Of a stretch of DNA of 11,280 nucleotides, positions 6,617 through 11,280 are shown piece by piece. This DNA is from Gammaproteobacteria bacterium (lineage in GTDB: Bacteria > Pseudomonadota > Gammaproteobacteria > Pseudomonadales > Pseudohongiellaceae): positions 1 through 11,280 of the forward strand of contig PBHS01000033.1 in NCBI GenBank assembly GCA_002719575.1, read 5' to 3'. A model generated the notes under the pieces. That model saw only the letters and a program-made list of their open reading frames with translations, was not told the origin of the DNA and ran no database searches. The translations under genes and the position numbers were made by a program. The stretch's first letter is position 1, and each line of letters starts with the position of its first letter.

Positions 6617-7426
6617 TTGGATAAATCGGATGAATTGCAAAACATTCCCCCGATGATCCCTGATCGGGATGACGTCGACTCGCATTTGAACAATCGCCGA
6701 TCCCAAAAGGATGAGATTGTACGCCCCAGCTACTATACTGAGCGCATCTCTGTGAGCACTTGGCCGGTTCGAATCCTGTTGGCGGCACTTTCCTTGTGCG
6801 CTGGCGGAGGTGCCTACGGCGCTTATTACTTCTACGACTTGTACCAAAAAAACTTGCGACAGTCAGATCTGCGCATTAGCGAATTGGAACTTCGATTGGC
6901 TTTAGTCGATGAGAGCGCCGCAGAATCAGACAGTAACTTGATGGCAAACATCGAACAAACTATTGAGCAATACGATCTGCTCTGGGCTAACTGGCGGGCC
7001 AACAACCGAGACTTCGAGGAATTCAAGGGAGAAATAGCCCGTCTTAAGTTGGTGAATGAAGGTCAGGATGAAGCCTACTCAAACAACAGCGCGCAGCTGG
7101 CTCGGACTAGTGAATCTCTTGTATTGGCGGAGTCTCGCTTGAATGCAATGGTAAGTGATTTGTCCCAGATCACTAACTCTTTGGACAATGTTATAGTGTC
7201 TGTGGCGAACCTCGGCGCTATGCGCGGCGACTTGGAATCCATTCGTCAGGCACTTAACAGCGGAGATAGCACCGTGCTCGGGTTGGTGGGGAGACTGGAA
7301 TACATGGAACAGTCCATGGAGTCAGTCAACGCCCACAGACTCCAGATCAACGAGACCCTGTTTCGGCTTCAGGAGAGTGTGGAATCGCTGCAGCGTTCTG
7401 CGGCCAGCCCGGCCGTTGGCATCTAA
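6617..7426 (+). CDS. Single-pass membrane protein with long coiled coil, unknown function
   Basis: A 269-residue protein. Residues 1-50 are polar and acidic/basic mixed; about 51-74 form one membrane helix rich in small residues (SLCAGGGAYGAYYF, possible helix packing). From about 75 to 262 almost everything is heptad-like helical sequence, with long stretches such as QSDLRISELELRLALVDE and LRLQ-type repeats, few prolines and no cysteines after the helix. Orientation is probably N-terminus in the cytoplasm and coiled coil in the periplasm. The start is taken as TTG 6617, with AGGG at about 6603-6606; the next ATG in frame, codon 13 (6653), lacks a good ribosome site. I recognise no family. 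It ends tail to tail with the crotonase gene, the two stop codons overlapping by 3 bases. Confidence 0.75.
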   Translation: MDKSDELQNIPPMIPDRDDVDSHLNNRRSQKDEIVRPSYYTERISVSTWPVRILLAALSLCAGGGAYGAYYFYDLYQKNLRQSDLRISELELRLALVDESAAESDSNLMANIEQTIEQYDLLWANWRANNRDFEEFKGEIARLKLVNEGQDEAYSNNSAQLARTSESLVLAESRLNAMVSDLSQITNSLDNVIVSVANLGAMRGDLESIRQALNSGDSTVLGLVGRLEYMEQSMESVNAHRLQINETLFRLQESVESLQRSAASPAVGI

Positions 7427-8217
7427 GTTCCTGTAAATACCGCTTCACGTTTCTCAATAAATGCTGATACGCCTTCTTTGAAATCTTCCCTCGAAGCACA
7501 GTCTGCGAAATACTCCGCTTCCGCCTGTAGTTGTGATTCAAATTCACTCTCCAACGATCGATAGAACAACGCTTTGGTATTTCCGTAAACATGAGTTGGG
7601 CCCGAAGCTAACCTATTTGCGAGGATCGCTGTTTCTTCGGCCAGTTGGTTGCTTGGCACGACGAAATTAATCATTCCTATATCCTTCGCCTCCTGGGCGC
7701 TAAAACGATCTCCTAGTAGCGCGATTTCCATTGCTTTTTTGATGCCGACTGCTCGGGGCAAATGGAAGCTGGAAGAACCATCTGGGCTGGTTCCGATCTT
7801 GCAATAGGCCAGCGTAAAAAAAGCTTCTTCGGAGGCAATTACCAGGTCACATGCCAACGCCATACTGACACCAGCACCGGCAGCGGCTCCCCGGCAACTT
7901 GCGACAATTGGCTTCGGCATGCGCCGCATTGCAAACATGATAGGGTGCAAATCGTGAATTCGAACGATAAATTCTTTGCGGATTTCTTCTGGCGTTTTTT
8001 TAATCGACTCTCCCATTCCCTTGACGTCCCCGCCAGCCATGAAATGGTCTCCTGCACCTTCCAAAACGACACATCTTACAGTGCTGTCTTGTTCAATATC
8101 ATGCAATACATCAGCGAGCTCAGAGCGCATCTCCATACTGAGCGCATTTCTAGCCTCTGGCCTATTCATAGTCAGAGTGGCGATACCGTCTTTGATGTTC
8201 ACTAGTAGATCACCCAT
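7423..8217 (-). CDS. Crotonase-family protein (enoyl-CoA hydratase/isomerase)
   Basis: A 264-residue protein of typical crotonase length. The CoA-binding and oxyanion-hole elements are present: TMNRPEARNALSMEM (16-30), HFMAGGDVKGMG (58-69) and RGAAAGAGVSMALACDLVIA (109-128). Aligned by eye to rat mitochondrial enoyl-CoA hydratase, the two catalytic glutamates (Glu144, Glu164) fall on Val117 and Tyr138, so classical hydration is unlikely. IGTSPDGSSSFHLPR (141-155) instead offers Asp146, as in PaaG-type enoyl-CoA isomerases, where the loop Asp is catalytic. The likely role is double-bond isomerisation or a related step in fatty or aromatic acyl-CoA breakdown; the substrate is unknown. The start ATG has GGAGA a few bases upstream (minus strand). 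A TATACT at 8249-8254 (minus) could be the -10 of its promoter, but no good -35 is seen. Confidence 0.9.
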   Translation of the reverse strand: MGDLLVNIKDGIATLTMNRPEARNALSMEMRSELADVLHDIEQDSTVRCVVLEGAGDHFMAGGDVKGMGESIKKTPEEIRKEFIVRIHDLHPIMFAMRRMPKPIVASCRGAAAGAGVSMALACDLVIASEEAFFTLAYCKIGTSPDGSSSFHLPRAVGIKKAMEIALLGDRFSAQEAKDIGMINFVVPSNQLAEETAILANRLASGPTHVYGNTKALFYRSLESEFESQLQAEAEYFADCASREDFKEGVSAFIEKREAVFTGT

Positions 8218-8290
8218 TGTATTTCTCCATCAGCTTAGAGACGGCAATAGTATAGCGGCGAAGCTTATGAAGCGACAGTGCTGGCAATGC

Positions 8291-8318
8291 TTGGCAAAAA
8301 CAGGCGGTTGGGTATAAT
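8291..8318 (+). promoter_or_regulatory. Sigma-70 promoter of tRNA-Leu
   Basis: TTGGCA at 8291-8296, 16 bases, then TATAAT at 8313-8318. The -10 is a perfect consensus and the -35 differs at one base. The GC-rich bases after it (ACGGCGCC) resemble the discriminator of stringently controlled stable-RNA promoters. The tRNA begins 44 bp downstream of the -10. Confidence 0.8.
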
Positions 8319-8361
8319 ACGGCGCCCTAGAGTCAGCTTTCTCTCATGCTGGCTCCATAGT

Positions 8362-8446
8362 GCGGACGTGGCGGAATTGGTAGACGCGCTAGATTTAGGT
8401 TCTAGTATCGAAAGGTGTGAGAGTTCAAGTCTCTCCGTCCGCACCA
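8362..8446 (+). tRNA. tRNA-Leu, anticodon UAG
   Basis: An 85-nt class II tRNA with encoded CCA. The acceptor stem GCGGACG (8362-8368) pairs with CGTCCGC (8436-8442), discriminator A at 8443, CCA at 8444-8446. The anticodon stem CTAGA/TCTAG encloses the loop TTTAGGT, putting the anticodon TAG at 8396-8398, which reads CUN leucine codons. A long variable arm (around TATCGAAAGGTG) and the T arm GAGAGTTCAAGTCTCTC agree with leucine identity. It closely resembles E. coli leuW. Confidence 0.98.
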
Positions 8447-8770
8447 GCATCGCAGCATCTGCATTAGCATTCCCTTTGCACAAAGCGGCTTTCGCGGAGA
8501 CAAATAGGCCAACCATAAGCTTGGAGATTGTGCGAAAAGTCACCGATTTGTCGTGTTCAAGGCAAGTCCGGAACCGCCTATGAGGTTTTATCTCAATGAA
8601 TCTTGTATCATAGAACGAACAAATGATGTCCTACCTTGAATCAGCCTATTTCTCAAAAGCGCGTCACTGAATGGAGAGGAAGCATGGCCTGTTCGCTGAT
8701 TGGATTTTGCCTCACTGTTGACTCCTGTGCTTCAATGAGATCCTAAAAACGAAGTCTAGTTGTCCTCTTA
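8447..8770 (+). other. Intergenic stretch between tRNA-Leu and the VWA gene
   Basis: About 320 bp without a supported gene apart from the 20-codon ORF listed separately. I see no U-tract terminator directly after the tRNA, no repeat of the tRNA 3' end that would mark an attachment site, and no integrase. A TTGACT at 8718-8723 resembles a -35 element, but no matching -10 stands at 16-18 bases. The start of the VWA gene at 8771 has no clear Shine-Dalgarno (preceding bases TTGTCCTCTTA). Confidence 0.6.
8684..8746 (+). CDS. Possible 20-residue peptide ORF ahead of the VWA gene
   Basis: ATG at 8684 with a strong ribosome site GAGAGGA (8674-8680) and normal spacing opens a 20-codon frame, MACSLIGFCLTVDSCASMRS, then TAA at 8744-8746. 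It ends 24 bp before the VWA start, which itself lacks a good ribosome site, so it could be a leader peptide or an unrelated short ORF. The composition (three Cys, no recognisable signal) gives no function. The support is the ribosome site only; chance is quite possible. Confidence 0.25.
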   Translation: MACSLIGFCLTVDSCASMRS

Positions 8771-9511
8771 ATGACCAAAAAACACCTTTCCGATACTACG
8801 CACAAAAGATCCGTGGATGCCAAAAAGGGGCAGCTTTCTGTTTCAAGCTCCAGCGAAGTAACTGCGTTTCTCAATCAGGCTAAAAATGTATCAGTCCGGC
8901 AAAGCGACCCGAGGTTAATTTTTGCTCTTGATGCGACTGCTAGTAGGCAGCCGACCTGGGATGTCGCGACCGAGCTTCAGGCGGAGATGTTCAGCACTGC
9001 GCAGACGCTGGGCGGGTTAAGTCTCCAGCTCTGTTATTTTCGGGGCTTGGGTGATTTCTTTGCGAGCGGCTGGCATGAAGAAAGTGACTCGATGCTGCGA
9101 TTAATGGCTGGCATTCAATGTCAGGCAGGAGCGACCCAGCTTGAGAAGTTATTTCGCCATGCGTTGCAAGAGAATAGTGCACAAAAGATAAAGGGTGTCG
9201 TGTTTATTGGTGACTCTGCGGAGGAAGGCATAGACGTTTTGGCTCAGATCGCCGGAAAACTGGGAATGTTTGGTGTACCTCTCTTCCTTTTTCAGGAGCG
9301 TGGAGACCCCAAGACTAGAGAGATATTCCAGCAGCTCTGCCAGCTGTCCGGAGGTGCTTATTCGCAGTTTGATGCGGACAGTGCAATTCAATTAAAAGAA
9401 CTGCTCCAGGCGGTTGCCGCGTATGCAGCTGGCGGACTCAAAGCCCTGAGGGAATTAAGCGCTGGCGAGTCTGGTAACGTACGCTTGCTTCAGGAGCAGC
9501 TTCGGACTTGA
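8771..9511 (+). CDS. VWA-domain protein, partner of the downstream J-domain protein
   Basis: A 246-residue soluble protein without signal peptide or membrane segment. After a polar N terminus (1-45) comes a von Willebrand factor A-type fold: the beta strand LIFALDATASR (49-59) gives a metal-site motif DxTxS (Asp54, Thr56, Ser58), GATQLEKL (120-127) supplies the conserved Thr122, and VVFIGDSAEEG (143-153) supplies Asp148. The metal site therefore looks intact, with Thr in place of the first Ser. LSGGAYSQFD (192-201) is the typical last strand. I recall the same pattern in a conserved uncharacterised VWA family of proteobacteria, often beside a J-domain gene; that memory is not checked. The function is unknown; VWA proteins usually mediate metal-dependent protein binding. 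It lies 24 bp upstream of the membrane J protein, so co-expression is likely. Confidence 0.85.
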   Translation: MTKKHLSDTTHKRSVDAKKGQLSVSSSSEVTAFLNQAKNVSVRQSDPRLIFALDATASRQPTWDVATELQAEMFSTAQTLGGLSLQLCYFRGLGDFFASGWHEESDSMLRLMAGIQCQAGATQLEKLFRHALQENSAQKIKGVVFIGDSAEEGIDVLAQIAGKLGMFGVPLFLFQERGDPKTREIFQQLCQLSGGAYSQFDADSAIQLKELLQAVAAYAAGGLKALRELSAGESGNVRLLQEQLRT

Positions 9512-9535
9512 GCGTGGCCTGGGTTGTGAAACTCG

Positions 9536-10270
9536 ATGTTTAGATTATTAGCGCTTTTTCTTCTACCTGTTATGGCTTTATACGCAGCGAAATCGATAAG
9601 CCAGAAATTCAGTTTAACGTCGCGCCAAAATCAGATTTTATTCCTCATCATGGCCGCATTGTTAATCGTTGCCATGCTCATAGCTATGGGGCGCCTGCCT
9701 GCACAATTCATTCTTGCACCCCTTGGTGGCTTAGGTGCTTTCCTGATTCGCTTTCTGCCGACATTAATGAGGCTTCTTCCTTTCTGGCAGATGATCATGA
9801 ACCGTCGAGCCGCTCATCAACCAAAAAGCAGTGGGCAAGTCTCAACTATCCGCACTGAATATCTTGAGATGGTGCTCGAGCATGACTCTGGCGAAATGGA
9901 TGGTAGAGTGTTGAGAGGTCAGCACAAGGGCCAGCATCTGAATGAGATGAAGCTAAAGACACTCGTTAATTTACTAATTGAGTGTCAGACCGATTCGGAT
10001 TCGAAACAGGTTCTCGAGGCCTATCTGGATCGTCATCATGAGAATTGGCGAGAGCAGACATCCGCTGCTTCGAGTGCAGCCTCATCAGACGCTGAAGCGC
10101 CGATGAGCAGACAACTTGCCTTGGAAATTCTCGGATTAGCTGACGGCGTGAATGAAGCTGACGTTATTCGAGCCCATCGTGAAATGATGCGTCGCCTGCA
10201 TCCTGATCGCGGCGGTTCAGACTATCTTGCTAAGAAACTTAACGCAGCTAAGGATTTTCTGTTGAGTTGA
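9536..10270 (+). CDS. Membrane-anchored J-domain (DnaJ-like) protein
   Basis: A 244-residue protein. The N-terminal 90 residues hold two or three membrane segments (about 2-18, 32-51 and 54-75) with FLPTLMRLLPFW after them. A middle domain follows (about 104-175: TEYLEMVLEHDSGEMDGRVL, LKTLVNLLIECQTDS, LEAYLDRHHENW), seen in my recollection in other proteobacterial membrane J proteins. An Ala/Ser linker (177-188) leads to a C-terminal J domain (about 191-244) with LALEILGL, the Hsp70-stimulating HPD motif at 222-224 and a shortened end, like TIM14/Pam18 and DjlA-type proteins. It should recruit DnaK and stimulate its ATPase at the inner membrane. It lacks the Gly/Phe and zinc regions of true DnaJ. 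The start is ATG 9536, since the only upstream candidate in frame (TTG 9524) is followed at once by a stop. Confidence 0.9.
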   Translation: MFRLLALFLLPVMALYAAKSISQKFSLTSRQNQILFLIMAALLIVAMLIAMGRLPAQFILAPLGGLGAFLIRFLPTLMRLLPFWQMIMNRRAAHQPKSSGQVSTIRTEYLEMVLEHDSGEMDGRVLRGQHKGQHLNEMKLKTLVNLLIECQTDSDSKQVLEAYLDRHHENWREQTSAASSAASSDAEAPMSRQLALEILGLADGVNEADVIRAHREMMRRLHPDRGGSDYLAKKLNAAKDFLLS

Positions 10271-10342
10271 TCTTCGGCGCCCGCTAACTTGGTAAGTGCT
10301 ACAGTAAATTCTAAATCTCAGCTGGTTGAGCGAGCTACTTTT

Positions 10343-11280
10343 ATGGCGTTAATTCGTACTAAGGATGTAATCCGAAGTGTTTCAGAGGCGCTGCAGTACA
10401 TAAGCTATTACCATCCTATCGACTTTATCCGCGCTGTGAGTGAAGCCTACGAAAGAGAGGAGTCTGCGGCCGCTAAAGATGCCATGGCACAGATTCTCAT
10501 CAACTCTCGAATGTGCGCTGAGGGGAGAAGACCGATCTGTCAGGATACAGGTATTGTCACCGTCTTTCTCAAAGTTGGCATGCAGCTTCAGTGGGAAGAC
10601 GGCCTGTCGCTCTTCGATATGGTCAATGAAGGCGTCAGACAGGCCTACACTAATCCGGACAATGTCCTGCGTGCTTCTATCTTGGCAGACCCCGCTGGCG
10701 CAAGAAAGAACACGGGCAACAATACTCCTGCAGTGATTCACACAGAGATCGTGCCCGGTGACAAGTTAAAGATAAAGCTTGCAGCCAAGGGTGGTGGATC
10801 AGAAAACAAAGCTAAAATGGTAATGCTGAACCCTAGTGATAGCATCGTCGATTGGGTTGAAGCGACTTTGCCGGCCATGGGAGCCGGGTGGTGTCCTCCC
10901 GGCGTGCTTGGCATCGGCATTGGCGGTACTGCAGAGAAAGCAGCCGTGCTAGCAAAAGAATCCCTGATGGATCCTATTGATATTCACGAATTAAGGATGC
11001 GCGGTCCGGCCAGCCGTATAGAGGAACTGAGGCTCGAGATAATGGAAAGAGCGAATTCGCTGGGAATTGGTGCCCAGGGCTTAGGAGGACTGACAACCGT
11101 GCTGGACGTAAAAATACTGGACTATCCAACACACGCAGCCTCATTGCCGGTCGTGATGATTCCCAACTGCGCTGCTACACGGCACGTGCACTTTACCCTT
11201 GACGGATCAGGTCCCGCTGCATTAACCCCGCCGAAACTGGAAGAATGGCCGGCCGTTAGCTGGGACGCTGGCGCAAAGGC
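10343..11280 (+). CDS. fumA: Class I fumarate hydratase, 4Fe-4S (3' end outside window)
   Basis: The frame is open from ATG 10343 to the window end (312 complete codons; the full protein should be about 500 residues). It encodes the N-terminal alpha part of FumA-type fumarase: VSEALQYISYYHPIDFI (12-29), AEGRRPICQDTGIVTVF (59-75), GGGSENKAKM (150-159), MGAGWCPPGVLGIGIGGTAEKA (179-200), GAQGLGGLTTVLDVKI (243-258) and PNCAATRHVHFTLDGSGPA (275-292). Cys66, Cys184 and Cys276 match in spacing the three cluster ligands of E. coli FumA (105, 224, 318). The enzyme interconverts fumarate and malate in the TCA cycle; the cluster makes it sensitive to oxygen and superoxide. No convincing promoter or strong ribosome site is seen in the 72 bp after the J-protein gene. 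It has no functional tie to that gene that I can see. Confidence 0.97.
   Translation, partial: MALIRTKDVIRSVSEALQYISYYHPIDFIRAVSEAYEREESAAAKDAMAQILINSRMCAEGRRPICQDTGIVTVFLKVGMQLQWEDGLSLFDMVNEGVRQAYTNPDNVLRASILADPAGARKNTGNNTPAVIHTEIVPGDKLKIKLAAKGGGSENKAKMVMLNPSDSIVDWVEATLPAMGAGWCPPGVLGIGIGGTAEKAAVLAKESLMDPIDIHELRMRGPASRIEELRLEIMERANSLGIGAQGLGGLTTVLDVKILDYPTHAASLPVVMIPNCAATRHVHFTLDGSGPAALTPPKLEEWPAVSWDAGAK

Noticed and set aside
8278..8583. 101-codon ORF running through the tRNA-Leu gene
   Set aside because: Its middle (ADVAELVDALDLGSS) is only a translation of the tRNA, a familiar false protein; promoter and tRNA explain the DNA.
8447..8770. Possible integration site behind the tRNA
   Set aside because: No second copy of the tRNA 3' end, integrase or foreign cargo was found downstream in the window.
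10271..10342. TTGGTA at 10289 as a -35 element for the fumarase gene
   Set aside because: No acceptable -10 stands at 16-18 bases (best TAAATC, three matches).

Overview
The window looks like chromosomal DNA of a gammaproteobacterium, probably marine and related to the OM60/NOR5, SAR92 or Cellvibrionales groups. This rests on remembered similarity of the proteins (YajQ, AmpG-type permease, FxsA next to groESL, nickel superoxide dismutase, FumA-type fumarase) and cannot be proved from 11 kb. Most of it is ordinary housekeeping sequence. There is no CRISPR array, insertion sequence, prophage or integrase.

Left part (1-2731): the 3' end of yajQ runs straight into an AmpG-like membrane permease gene. 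Converging on these is a small alkyltransferase-like DNA repair gene (Trp in place of the active-site Cys). Divergent from that is fxsA, which is followed by an unusual in-frame basic tail beyond its stop codon.

Heat-shock part (2732-5050): a good match to a sigma-32 promoter, a leader of about 130 nt with a strong small hairpin, then groES and groEL. Two hairpins close the operon, the second a classical U-tract terminator.

Superoxide part (5051-6563): a tight, more AT-rich cluster of four genes. They are a tiny exported membrane protein with a His at the predicted mature N terminus, sodN (nickel superoxide dismutase), sodX (its maturation protease, overlapping sodN by 8 bp) and a four-helix membrane protein of unknown function. 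SodX presumably cuts the 9-residue SodN leader to expose the His-Cys-x-x-Pro-Cys nickel hook. The two membrane proteins are the best candidates here for undescribed parts of a Ni-SOD system.

Right part (6564-11280): a single-pass coiled-coil protein of unknown role ends tail to tail, with overlapping stop codons, against a crotonase-family gene on the minus strand that lacks both classical hydratase glutamates. Then comes tRNA-Leu(UAG) with a near-consensus promoter and encoded CCA, followed by a non-coding stretch of about 320 bp with one possible 20-codon ORF. A VWA-domain protein gene and a membrane-anchored J-domain protein gene form a pair. The window ends inside a class I (4Fe-4S) fumarase gene.
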